This document shows, piece by piece, positions 1 through 7,026 of a stretch of 45,743 bases of DNA. Within the stretch, counting starts at the first letter, position 1. Every line of letters starts with the position of its first letter. The notes beneath the pieces were generated by a model that had not been told where the DNA came from, did not search any database, and saw only the letters and a list, made by a program, of their open reading frames with translations. Both the position numbers and the translations under genes were made by a program. Source of the stretch: Haloferula sp. BvORR071 (lineage in GTDB: Bacteria > Verrucomicrobiota > Verrucomicrobiia > Verrucomicrobiales > Akkermansiaceae); the NCBI RefSeq assembly GCF_000739615.1, contig NZ_BATP01000026.1, positions 1 through 45,743 on the forward strand, read 5' to 3'.

Positions 1-1
1 G

Positions 2-469
2 GCCATCGCCATCGCCGGAGAAGCGACCGGCACCGCGATCATCGAGGACGCCGACCAGGCGGCCGAGCTGCCCTTCGCGCCGAAATTCGGCCTCGTCTGC
101 CAAACCACCATTTCCAAACGCCGCGCCCACGCGGTGGCAGAGGCCCTGCGCCTGCGCCACCCGGATAGCCGCATGGTCTTCCTCGATACGACCACCCCCG
201 CCACCTTGGAGCGGGAACGGTCCGTGGACGGGCTCAGCCGCTGGGCGGAATCGATTATCGTCGCGGGAGAAGTCGGGGAGGCTTCGGTACGGACCTTGAT
301 CGAGACCGCCCGGCGGTTGGGCCTCGCCGCCCGCGCCGTGGCGGATGCCGGGGCTCTTGATCCCGCCGAATTCGCCGGCTGCGGGCGGATCGGCCTGACC
401 GCAGGGGAATTCTCGCCGGATGCCGTCCTGGATGGCATCGCGGCAAGGTTGGAGACAGAGGGAGCATAG
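2..469 (+). CDS. IspH-like protein, C-terminal part, catalytic residues missing (5' end outside window)
   Basis: The visible 155 codons align with the C-terminal two thirds of IspH, the 4Fe-4S enzyme of the last MEP-pathway step. Recognisable blocks are CQTTIS (as in QTTLS), a central IIVAGEVGEASVRTL, a DAGALDPAEF helix and a final IGLTAGEFSPDAVLDGI. The residues that define the enzyme are changed. The segment that normally reads ICYATxxRQ is TTTPATLERE here, so the third cluster cysteine is a threonine. The serine-serine-asparagine substrate motif is GEA. The serine of TAGASAPD is a phenylalanine. I therefore infer a paralogue that is not a standard IspH reductase. The gene ends 13 nt before a strong hairpin. 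The start and the first cysteines lie outside the window, so the N-terminal half cannot be judged. Confidence 0.7.
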   Translation, partial: AIAIAGEATGTAIIEDADQAAELPFAPKFGLVCQTTISKRRAHAVAEALRLRHPDSRMVFLDTTTPATLERERSVDGLSRWAESIIVAGEVGEASVRTLIETARRLGLAARAVADAGALDPAEFAGCGRIGLTAGEFSPDAVLDGIAARLETEGA

Positions 470-481
470 GTAAACGGGTTG

Positions 482-517
482 GGTGGTCCGCAAGGAGCGC
501 TGCGCGGACCACCTTTT
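482..517 (+). terminator. Rho-independent terminator after the IspH-like gene
   Basis: A perfect 10-bp stem, GGTGGTCCGC pairing with GCGGACCACC, encloses a 12-nt loop and is followed by TTTT. It lies just after the stop codon at 467-469 and separates this gene from trpC. Confidence 0.75.
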
Positions 518-579
518 CCGCTTTCCGGGCCGGGGATTCCGTGGTGATTTCTCGCCCCCGCCACGCCATGCCGCCCGCC

Positions 580-1368
580 ATGTCCGACAAGCTCGCTGAG
601 ATCATCGCCACCAAGCACCAGGAGGTGGAGGCCCTGCTGCCCCGTGCCGGGCACCTGCGCGCCGCCGCCCTGCAGCGCAATGATTTCCGCGGCTTCCGCG
701 CCGCCCTCGACCTCGGCCCGGACCGTCTCGGCGTGATCGCGGAGGTGAAGAAGGCCTCGCCCTCGGTCGGCTTGATCGACCCGAATTTCGACCCCATCCG
801 CCAGGCCAAGCGCTACCTCGATGGCGGCGCTTCCTGCCTCTCCATCCTCACGGACGAGAAGTACTTCCAAGGCTCCCTGAGCTACCTCACCAAGATCTCC
901 GAGTTCTCGAATGCGCCCCTGCTGCGCAAGGACTTCACCGTCCACCCCGTGCAGATCCACGAGGCGATCATCGCCGGGGCGGATGCCATCCTTCTGATCG
1001 TCGCCGCCCTCGACGACGACACCCTCAAGCGCCTCTACAACGAGGCCAAGGACTTCCAGCTCGATGTGCTGGTGGAGGTCCACAACCTCGCTGAAATGGA
1101 GCGCGCCATCGAACTCGGTGCGGATCTCATCGGCGTCAACAACCGCAACCTGAAGACCTTCGAGATCGACCTTGCCACCACCGAGGAACTCGCCGACGAA
1201 GTCTCCGATGATGTCATCCTCGTCGCCGAGTCTGGCCTGAAGACACTTGAAGACGTCCAGCGCGCCCTCAATGCCGGCGCGAATGCCGTGCTGATCGGCG
1301 AATCCCTCATGCGCGCGCACAACCCGGCGGAGGAGATCGAGGCCTACCTCGGGCTGCGGACGGTGTGA
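580..1368 (+). CDS. trpC: Indole-3-glycerol phosphate synthase
   Basis: Cytoplasmic TIM-barrel enzyme that closes CdRP to indole-3-glycerol phosphate in tryptophan synthesis. The product is 262 residues, the normal length of the monofunctional enzyme. Visible family motifs are VIAEVKKASPS (residues 52-62, with the catalytic Lys in the EVK part), LRKDFTVHPVQI, LVEVHN, IGVNNRNL and the phosphate-binding VAESGL and AVLIGESLM. The frame stays open to GTG 541, but I chose ATG 580 because MSDKLAEIIATKHQEV is the usual N-terminus; ATG 568 is also possible. No TrpF domain is fused. trpE and trpG follow within 0.5 kb, with one small membrane-protein gene between. Confidence 0.95.
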   Translation: MSDKLAEIIATKHQEVEALLPRAGHLRAAALQRNDFRGFRAALDLGPDRLGVIAEVKKASPSVGLIDPNFDPIRQAKRYLDGGASCLSILTDEKYFQGSLSYLTKISEFSNAPLLRKDFTVHPVQIHEAIIAGADAILLIVAALDDDTLKRLYNEAKDFQLDVLVEVHNLAEMERAIELGADLIGVNNRNLKTFEIDLATTEELADEVSDDVILVAESGLKTLEDVQRALNAGANAVLIGESLMRAHNPAEEIEAYLGLRTV

Positions 1369-1411
1369 TGTGGCATGTGACCAAACAGGAGGTCACAATA
1401 TCAGCCTAGCC

Positions 1412-1797
1412 ATGAAGCTGCCCATTTGGATGCGCGGTGCGATGCTGGCTACCGCCGCAATGAACCTGACGGGTGCCGCGGCATTCCTGCCTTTCGCCAA
1501 GTCTCTCCGCCAGATTGGAGGCCTTCCGGAGGAAGGACATCCGCTCTACATGCTCACCGTCGGAGCCTTCGTCTTCATCTTTGGGTTGGCCTACCTATGG
1601 GCGGGGGCGTGGCGGACCGCCTCTTCGTCTCCACGGGCGCGGCGGGGAAGCTAGCGTTCTTCGGATTGCTGGTGTGGTGTTGGAGTGCTGGCACCTTACC
1701 CGCGAAGGTGGTGGGTGCCGGAGCTGGCGATCTCTTGTTCGGCACCCTCTTCGTGGTCTGGCTCTACAGAAGCCGGGGAAGCCATTCGGAAGGTTAG
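1412..1797 (+). pseudogene. Small four-helix membrane protein, interrupted by an apparent frameshift
   Basis: Two overlapping frames each hold half of one plausible integral membrane protein of about 128 residues. Frame 2 starts at ATG 1412 (MKLPIWMRGAML) and gives two hydrophobic helices up to LAYLWAGAWRTA near 1620. It then turns into a Ser/Arg-rich tail ending at 1654. Frame 1 continues with DRLFVSTGAAGKL and two further helices (FFGLLVWCWSAG, DLLFGTLFVVWLY) to the stop at 1797. Joined near 1615-1625 they make a regular protein. Either there is a one-base indel in the genome or assembly, or the gene is decayed. It sits between trpC and trpE. I do not recognise the family. Confidence 0.6.
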
Positions 1798-1863
1798 TAT
1801 CCAGAACCCCTTGGAAATGTGAGGAGAGGGAAGCCCGGGCTTGCGCCACGCCGCTTCCCGGGC

Positions 1864-3378
1864 ATGCTCCCGCGCGTTGTGAATCCAATTCCGGTCGAAC
1901 CGTCGTTCGAAGCATTCGCGAAGCTGGCTACGCGGGGCAATGTCGTGCCCGTGTACACCCAGCTTGCCGCGGACTTCGAGACGCCGCTGTCCGCGTACCT
2001 CAAGGTGCGCGACGCGCGTCATTCCTTCCTGCTCGAGAGCGCTGAAAGCACGGAGAAGGGCGGACGATGGTCGATCATCGGCAGCGGCCCGCGGCGGGTG
2101 ATCGAGGCCCGCGGCAAGGAGCTGACGATCCGTGAGGGATCCCATGTCGAGAAGTCGGTGGCGGAGGACGACCTGCTGGCCGCGCTGGAGCGCCACATGG
2201 CGGACTACAAGCCGGTGCTGCACGGCAACCTGCCGCCCTTCTGCGGCGGCCTGGTGGGCTATCTTTCCTACGATGCGGTCCGGCAATTCGAGCCAACCGT
2301 GCCCGAGCCGCCGAAGGACGAGCTCGGCATCCCCGATGCGGTCTTCCTGCTGGCGGACACGCTGGTGGTCTTCGACCAGCGCCTGCGCCGTTTGCAGATC
2401 ATCGCGAATGCCTTCACCGCGGAGCACGCGACTCTGGAGGAAGCCTATGCCTCCGCACAGTCGAAGGTGGCCGCACTGGTGGAGATGCTGAATCGTCCGC
2501 TGCACGTGCCCGCTTTGAATGGCCTCGCGCCGGTCGAGCCCGAGCCTGCGGAAAGCAATACCACGCAAGCCGAGTACGAAGAGATGGTGCGCAAGGGGAA
2601 GGAATACATCGCCGCAGGTGATGTGTTTCAGTTCGTGCCGAGCCAACGCTTCGCCGCAGACTTCCACCGCTCACCGGTGGATCTCTACCGCGCGCTGCGG
2701 CACGTGAATCCTTCGCCCTACATGTTCATCCTGGAGCTGGGGGACTTCGCCTTGGTGGGTTCGTCGCCGGAGGTTCACGTTCGTGCCATCGCCGGCCGGA
2801 TCGATATTCGCCCGATCGCCGGCACGCGTTGGAGGGGCAAGACGCCGGAGGAGGACGATGCCCTGGCTGCTGATCTCTTGGCCGATCCGAAGGAGCGCGC
2901 CGAGCACCTGATGCTCGTCGATCTCGCCCGCAACGACGTCGGCCGCATCGCCGCGCACGGCAGCGTGAAGGTCGATGACTTCATGATCATCGAGCGCTAC
3001 AGCCACGTGATGCACATCGTATCGAACGTGACCGGCACGCTGGATGATACCCATAGCGCCTACGACGTGCTGCGCGCGACCTTCCCCGCAGGGACAGTCA
3101 GCGGTGCGCCGAAGATCCGCGCGATGCAGGTCATCAACGAACTGGAGAAGAGCAAGCGCTGCGCCTATGCCGGTGCGGTCGGATACTTCGGCTTCGATGG
3201 TGGCCACGACTCCTGCATCACTCTGCGCACCTGCCTGCTGAAGGACGGCAAGGCCTACGTGCAAGCCGGTGCCGGTGTGGTCGCTGATTCCAATCCGACT
3301 TACGAATACGAGGAGACCGTCAACAAGGCAAAGGGCATGCTCCGCGCCATCGCTCTTGCCAAAACCCTCGAAGGCTAA
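1864..3378 (+). CDS. trpE: Anthranilate synthase component I
   Basis: Converts chorismate plus ammonia to anthranilate, the first committed step of tryptophan synthesis; ammonia comes from the TrpG partner encoded 6 nt downstream. With the ATG at 1864 it is 504 residues, typical of the family; the frame is open back to GTG 1819. The N-terminal domain carries SFLLESAES, the LLES element that binds feedback tryptophan in TrpE. The C-terminal chorismate-binding domain shows PIAGTRWRGKTPEED, LMLVDLARNDVGRI, YSHVMHIVS with the catalytic His, TFPAGTVSGAPKIRAM and IQ-type tail VQAGAGVVADS. All expected motifs are intact. No leader peptide or attenuator is visible upstream. Confidence 0.95.
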   Translation: MLPRVVNPIPVEPSFEAFAKLATRGNVVPVYTQLAADFETPLSAYLKVRDARHSFLLESAESTEKGGRWSIIGSGPRRVIEARGKELTIREGSHVEKSVAEDDLLAALERHMADYKPVLHGNLPPFCGGLVGYLSYDAVRQFEPTVPEPPKDELGIPDAVFLLADTLVVFDQRLRRLQIIANAFTAEHATLEEAYASAQSKVAALVEMLNRPLHVPALNGLAPVEPEPAESNTTQAEYEEMVRKGKEYIAAGDVFQFVPSQRFAADFHRSPVDLYRALRHVNPSPYMFILELGDFALVGSSPEVHVRAIAGRIDIRPIAGTRWRGKTPEEDDALAADLLADPKERAEHLMLVDLARNDVGRIAAHGSVKVDDFMIIERYSHVMHIVSNVTGTLDDTHSAYDVLRATFPAGTVSGAPKIRAMQVINELEKSKRCAYAGAVGYFGFDGGHDSCITLRTCLLKDGKAYVQAGAGVVADSNPTYEYEETVNKAKGMLRAIALAKTLEG

Positions 3379-3384
3379 GCTGCC

Positions 3385-3948
3385 ATGCTACTCATCATCG
3401 ATAACTACGACTCCTTCACCTACAACCTCGTCCAATATTTCGGCGAGCTTGGTGCAGAGATGAAGATCGTGCGCAACGACGCGCTGACGGTGGCGGATGT
3501 GAAGGCCCTCAAGCCCGAGCGTATTTGCATCTCGCCGGGTCCCTGCACGCCGAACGAGGCGGGCATCTCCTGCGAGCTGATCCAAGAGCTGGGTGCCAGC
3601 ACGCCCATCCTCGGCGTCTGCCTCGGCCACCAGTCGATCGGCCAGGTGTATGGCGGCGATGTGGTGCGCGCGGACCGTCTCATGCACGGCAAGACCTCGC
3701 CAATCCTGCACGAGGGCAAGAGCGTCTTCGCCGGCCTGCCGAGCCCCTTCGAGGCCACGCGCTACCACTCGCTCATCGTGAAGCGCGAGACCCTGCCGGA
3801 TTGCCTGGAGATCACCGCGTGGACCGCCGAGGGCGAGATCATGGGACTGAAGCACAAGACGCATCCCGTGCACGGCGTGCAGTTCCACCCGGAGTCAATC
3901 CTCACGCAGGATGGGAAGCGGATCCTGGAAAACTTCTTGGGGTATTGA
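3385..3948 (+). CDS. trpG: Anthranilate synthase component II (glutamine amidotransferase)
   Basis: Class I glutamine amidotransferase that releases ammonia from glutamine for TrpE; some bacteria share it with aminodeoxychorismate synthase (PabA). It has 187 residues. N-terminal [17 protein letters not shown] and [12 protein letters not shown] are diagnostic. The catalytic triad is Cys79 in GVCLGHQ, with His168 and Glu170 in QFHPES. The 6-nt gap from trpE implies co-transcription and translational coupling. I see no pabB-like gene nearby, so TrpG is the better name. No trpD, trpF or trpBA is within the window, so the pathway genes are scattered. Confidence 0.93.
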   Translation: MLLIIDNYDSFTYNLVQYFGELGAEMKIVRNDALTVADVKALKPERICISPGPCTPNEAGISCELIQELGASTPILGVCLGHQSIGQVYGGDVVRADRLMHGKTSPILHEGKSVFAGLPSPFEATRYHSLIVKRETLPDCLEITAWTAEGEIMGLKHKTHPVHGVQFHPESILTQDGKRILENFLGY

Positions 3949-4030
3949 GTGCATCCAGTGACGCCCCTGCGTCGATCCGGACCGACGTGGCCTTGACCCT
4001 GTGAAATGTCGTCTGCTAGAGAGGGGGAGA

Positions 4031-4501
4031 ATGAGATTCTTCTCCCCCTCTGCAGCCGCTGTGGTTTGCGCGCTTGCCCTCGCCTCCTGCAGCTCCTCGC
4101 CGCCAATTGAGCGCTATGCGACGAGCAAATCTCACTTTTCGTCACCGCCGAAATTGAACTCGCATACTTATCCTGAAAAGGATCTCTACCGCGTTTACGA
4201 GCGTGGGGCCTCCGGCTTCGTTCCCGTGTCGGCATGCCGCTCGGGAGCCGTGGAGCGCGCCACGGAGTTCTGCGAACAGATGGATCGGGACATGGTAATT
4301 CTCGGCGAAAAGAACACGATCGCTTTTCCGCTGCCTGGAAACTTTCCCGCCGCAGAAGTGGTTTTCGCCGCGGCTCAACGGAACAAGAAGAACCTCAGTG
4401 ACGCCGATGTTTCGAGGCTGGCGAAGCTGAAGAAACTGCGCGACCAAGACGTGATCTCTGACGAAGAGTTTCAACAAGAGAAGCGGCGTGCGCTTCGATA
4501 G
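4031..4501 (+). CDS. Putative lipoprotein with C-terminal SHOCT-like helical domain
   Basis: A 156-residue product. The start is ATG 4031, chosen because GAGGGGGAGA lies directly upstream; the frame is open to GTG 4001. The N-terminus has a short charged stretch, a hydrophobic core and a lipobox ending LALASC, so it is probably a lipid-anchored envelope protein. The middle, with several cysteines (VPVSACRSG, TEFCEQM), is not recognised. The last 30 residues, LAKLKKLRDQDVISDEEFQQEKRRAL, have the spacing of the SHOCT domain, a short C-terminal element found at the ends of many unrelated proteins. Function unknown. Confidence 0.75.
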   Translation: MRFFSPSAAAVVCALALASCSSSPPIERYATSKSHFSSPPKLNSHTYPEKDLYRVYERGASGFVPVSACRSGAVERATEFCEQMDRDMVILGEKNTIAFPLPGNFPAAEVVFAAAQRNKKNLSDADVSRLAKLKKLRDQDVISDEEFQQEKRRALR

Positions 4502-4608
4502 GTTTGAGATTCCGGGATCTTCGTGGTGTCGCGCAAAGGCAATGACGGAGATCTCCGCAAAAGCAGCGGATCTTTACCCGGCTCTTTCACCATGTATCGC
4601 GTTCCTCC

Positions 4609-4977
4609 ATGACCTTGAGAGCCTTCCTGACTTTGTTGGCTGGAGCAGCCATCTCCAGCAGTGCCTGCCTCGCCCAGAACCCGGCACCGGAGAAGAAGCC
4701 GCTGCCCGACACCAAGCAAGAGCTCGAAGTCTATCTAGTCGGTACCAGTTGGATCGCGGACGCGGATGGCACTCGGGCTCACGTCTTCAGGAAAGACCCA
4801 AAGGCCAAACGACAGCTCTTCGAGGGCAAGAAACTCAAGCCAACCTATGTGGTAACCGGACGCCGCACCCTGACCGTCACGTGGGCTCCAAAGACCATCA
4901 TCAATTGCGTGGTGACGGAGGACTGTTCGAAGATGTCCGAAATCAACGGCGAGAAGCACACGTGGGTAAGACAATAA
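4609..4977 (+). CDS. Small secreted protein of unknown function
   Basis: A 122-residue product with a clear signal peptide (MTLRAFLTLLAGAAISSSACLA, cleavage probably after LAQ). The mature part is basic, with KDPKAKRQLFEGKKLKPTY and a small domain containing TSWIADADGTRAHVF. The pattern (TSWIADADGT near the start, a conserved W/P near VTWAPKT, two cysteines CVVTEDC) suggests a compact beta-fold, but I do not recognise the family. It follows the SHOCT lipoprotein on the same strand after about 107 nt and converges on the CGNR regulator gene, whose stop is 25 nt away. Confidence 0.7.
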   Translation: MTLRAFLTLLAGAAISSSACLAQNPAPEKKPLPDTKQELEVYLVGTSWIADADGTRAHVFRKDPKAKRQLFEGKKLKPTYVVTGRRTLTVTWAPKTIINCVVTEDCSKMSEINGEKHTWVRQ

Positions 4978-5002
4978 CAACGAAGGCTGCCGGGCCACTG
5001 AA

Positions 5003-5665
5003 CTAGCCGTCTTTCCTCCTCGCCTGCCTCTCCCGGAAAGCCGCGACCTTGTGCCGGTTACCGCAGGCCGCGGCGCTGCACCACTGGCGGCGGTGGTTCT
5101 TCGTCGTGTCGTAGAAGAACAGCACACAGCCATGCCCGGCGCACTGGCGCAAGTACTCGTGATTGCAGCCGGTGAGGAAGTCCGCGATCTGGCGCGAGAG
5201 GATCGCCAGCACCGCATCGACACCGCGCAGCTCTGATGCGGAGCGCACCAAGGCAAAGTGAGCCTCACTGTTACCCGTCGCCACGGCCTCCGAGAAGCGG
5301 TCCTTCTCCAGCGCGGCATTCACCATCCGCAGGAAGTCCCGGCTGATGGGCTTGCCCGCGAGCATGCCCATCACCTGTTTCACCCAAGCCACTCGCAGGG
5401 CCACCACCGCTTCCAGCGCGGCCTTTGCCCCGGACTTGCTCACTTCCAGCGCCGCTCCGTCGCCGAGCTTCGCCTGATGTAGCCACTCGATGATATCAGC
5501 CCAAGAGCGCAACTGGTCTGCCAGTTCGCCGTGCGGAGCGTAGAGAGTATTCGCGAAATCAAGGGCCGGGTGCTCCCCGAGAAAAACAAATTCCGGACTG
5601 CTCGTGCTCACGGGTAAAATGTAACCGTTAAAATTGTTTTTGACAAGTTTCAGCATTGGCCGCAT
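5003..5665 (-). CDS. CGNR zinc-finger (ABATE/DUF1470) transcriptional regulator
   Basis: About 220 residues in the longest reading. The N-terminal stress-antifolate-like ABATE region begins at FVFLGEHPALDFANT, the usual opening of this family. The C-terminal CGNR zinc finger reads CAGHGCVLFFYDTT, then RQWCSAAACGNRHKVAAFR, giving the Cys-rich HTH-like DNA-binding element. The family start is normally only a few residues before FVF. A GTG at 5611 would give a more typical 202-residue protein, and the 18 extra codons up to 5665 overlap promoter-like and operator-like DNA. It is divergent from the exported alpha/beta hydrolase, which it probably regulates along with itself. Confidence 0.85.
   Translation of the reverse strand: MRPMLKLVKNNFNGYILPVSTSSPEFVFLGEHPALDFANTLYAPHGELADQLRSWADIIEWLHQAKLGDGAALEVSKSGAKAALEAVVALRVAWVKQVMGMLAGKPISRDFLRMVNAALEKDRFSEAVATGNSEAHFALVRSASELRGVDAVLAILSRQIADFLTGCNHEYLRQCAGHGCVLFFYDTTKNHRRQWCSAAACGNRHKVAAFRERQARRKDG
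5618..5646 (-). promoter_or_regulatory. Candidate sigma-70-type promoter for the CGNR regulator
   Basis: On the minus strand TTGTCA (5646-5641) is followed after 17 nt by TACATT (5623-5618). Transcription would start close to the GTG at 5611, so the message would be leaderless or nearly so. This reading requires the shorter start of the regulator. Match to consensus is 5/6 and 4/6; not proven. Confidence 0.35.
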
Positions 5666-5699
5666 TTGGTAACCGTCATCACGACATTTTAAAGGTTAC
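5621..5699. promoter_or_regulatory. Inverted GTAACC-type operator sites in the CGNR/hydrolase divergent region
   Basis: GTAACCGTTAAAAT at 5621-5634 is repeated in inverted orientation as ATTTTAAAGGTTAC at 5686-5699, with 13 of 14 positions matching. A third partial copy, GTAACCGT, is at 5669-5676. The sites flank the likely starts of both divergent genes, as expected for binding by the neighbouring regulator. Confidence 0.5.
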
Positions 5700-5727
5700 A
5701 AAACACATTCCCAATCCTGTCGACCCC

Positions 5728-6657
5728 ATGAAGACCCCATCCATCCTCGCCGCCGGAGTTCTTGCGCTCGCGGCCCTCACTCACTCTGCAGCAGCGACGG
5801 AGGTCCACTACAAGACTGCCACCTTGCCGGAGGCCTCGATTTTCTACCGCGAGGCGGGCAATCCCTCGAAGCCGGTGATCCTTCTGCTCCACGGCTTCCC
5901 CAGCTCCAGCCACATGTTCCGGGATCTCATCCCCGAGCTCTCCGGCGACTTCCACGTGATCGCGCCGGACCTTCCCGGCTTCGGTTTCTCCAGCGCGCCG
6001 GATCATGAGAAGTTCAAGTACACCTTCGACCACCTCGCGGAGGTCATGGGCGGCTTCGTGGAGAAGCTGAAGCTGGAGAAATTCTCCATCTACATCTTCG
6101 ACTACGGCGCACCGGTCGGCCTGCGCCTCGCCTTGAAGTATCCGGACCGCATCAGCGGCATCGTCACGCAGAATGGCAATGCCTACGTGGAAGGGCTTTC
6201 GGAAGAAGGCTGGCAGCCAGTGAGGAAGTACTGGGAACATCCTACGCAGGAGAACCGCGATGCCCTGCGCAATTTCCTCACCCTCGAGTCCACCCGCTGG
6301 CAGTACGTCCACGGCGTGAAGGATGAAAGCCTAGTCGCCCCCGAGTCCTACGCCCTGGACCACGTGCTGCTCGAGCGGCCGCAGAGCGCGGAGATCCAGC
6401 TCGACCTCTTCGGCGACTATCAGAACAACGTGAAGCTCTATCCGAAGTTCCAGGAGTTCTTCCGCAGCCGCAAGCCGCCCACGCTCGCCGTGTGGGGCAA
6501 GAATGATCCCTTCTTCCTGCCACCCGGCGCCGAGGCTTATAAGCGCGACAACCCGAACGCCAAGGTGGTCTTCTATGACACCGGCCACTTCGCGCTGGAG
6601 ACTCACGCGAAGGAGATCGGCGCGGAGATCCGCAGCTTCTTCGCGGAGCGGAAGTGA
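5728..6657 (+). CDS. Exported alpha/beta hydrolase with Asp nucleophile (epoxide hydrolase / dehalogenase type)
   Basis: A 309-residue product with a signal peptide (MKTPSILAAGVLALAALTHSAAA), so it acts outside the cytoplasm. The fold is marked by LLLHGFPSSSHMFRDLIP (oxyanion-hole HGFP, His55), APDLPGFGFS, and the nucleophile elbow IFDYGAPVG with Asp125 instead of Ser. The acid is probably Asp260 in WGKNDPFF and the base His287 in TGHFALETH. An Asp nucleophile is typical of epoxide hydrolases and haloalkane/fluoroacetate dehalogenases. The elbow DYG, rather than DWG, and the HGFP loop fit the epoxide-hydrolase side better, but substrate is unknown. ATG 5728 begins the signal peptide; the frame is open further upstream. 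It is divergent from the CGNR regulator. Confidence 0.88.
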   Translation: MKTPSILAAGVLALAALTHSAAATEVHYKTATLPEASIFYREAGNPSKPVILLLHGFPSSSHMFRDLIPELSGDFHVIAPDLPGFGFSSAPDHEKFKYTFDHLAEVMGGFVEKLKLEKFSIYIFDYGAPVGLRLALKYPDRISGIVTQNGNAYVEGLSEEGWQPVRKYWEHPTQENRDALRNFLTLESTRWQYVHGVKDESLVAPESYALDHVLLERPQSAEIQLDLFGDYQNNVKLYPKFQEFFRSRKPPTLAVWGKNDPFFLPPGAEAYKRDNPNAKVVFYDTGHFALETHAKEIGAEIRSFFAERK

Positions 6658-6662
6658 GTTAT

Positions 6663-6903
6663 ATGGAGTGCGGTGGCACGACACCGCCTTGGCTGCGGGG
6701 GCGCTTGGATTCTCCGGTTCGTGGCCGTTCACCGCAGCAGCACCTATGCACCGACCGGAGAACAATCTGACCGCCCAGCCCGTGATCGTCTATCACGGCG
6801 GCACCTAGGCCCACCGGAGAGCGCACCTTCGCCAATCCGCTGCCGTCTACCGTTGCATCACCAACCCGAAGCCAAAGCGGTGTCGTGCCACCGCACTCCA
6901 CAT
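6663..6903. repeat. Inverted-repeat element, copy 1 (about 241 bp)
   Basis: The left end, beginning ATGGAGTGCGGTGGCACGAC (6663-6694), is matched by the reverse complement of the right end (6870-6903). The arms are about 31 bp with roughly two differences. It starts 5 nt after the hydrolase stop codon. The interior has no convincing gene; antisense frames through it give peptides such as ECGGTTPLWLR that come from the repeat arm. A related element lies at 43215-43335. The words 6821-6838 and (reverse strand relative) 43278-43295 inside the two copies are also similar. The remaining DNA up to 7026 contains nothing I can identify. Confidence 0.75.
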
Positions 6904-7026
6904 GCCGCTCCCGGTAGTGGGAAACCACCTTAACTGAGTACCATTCGAGGAACCTTACTGTCCCTGAGAACGGTCCCCAAGAGCTGCTTCGGCTACCGGT
7001 GCCAGCGCCAGTAAAGTCGCAGCTCC

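Noticed and set aside
255..809. Long antisense frames over trpC and many other genes
   Set aside because: They lie wholly opposite well-supported genes, have no family motifs and show the composition expected of GC-rich shadow frames.
5640..5668. TTGACA at 5640 as the promoter of the alpha/beta hydrolase
   Set aside because: A perfect -35 box, but the hexamer 17 nt on is CATTTG (2 of 6), so there is no acceptable -10 box.
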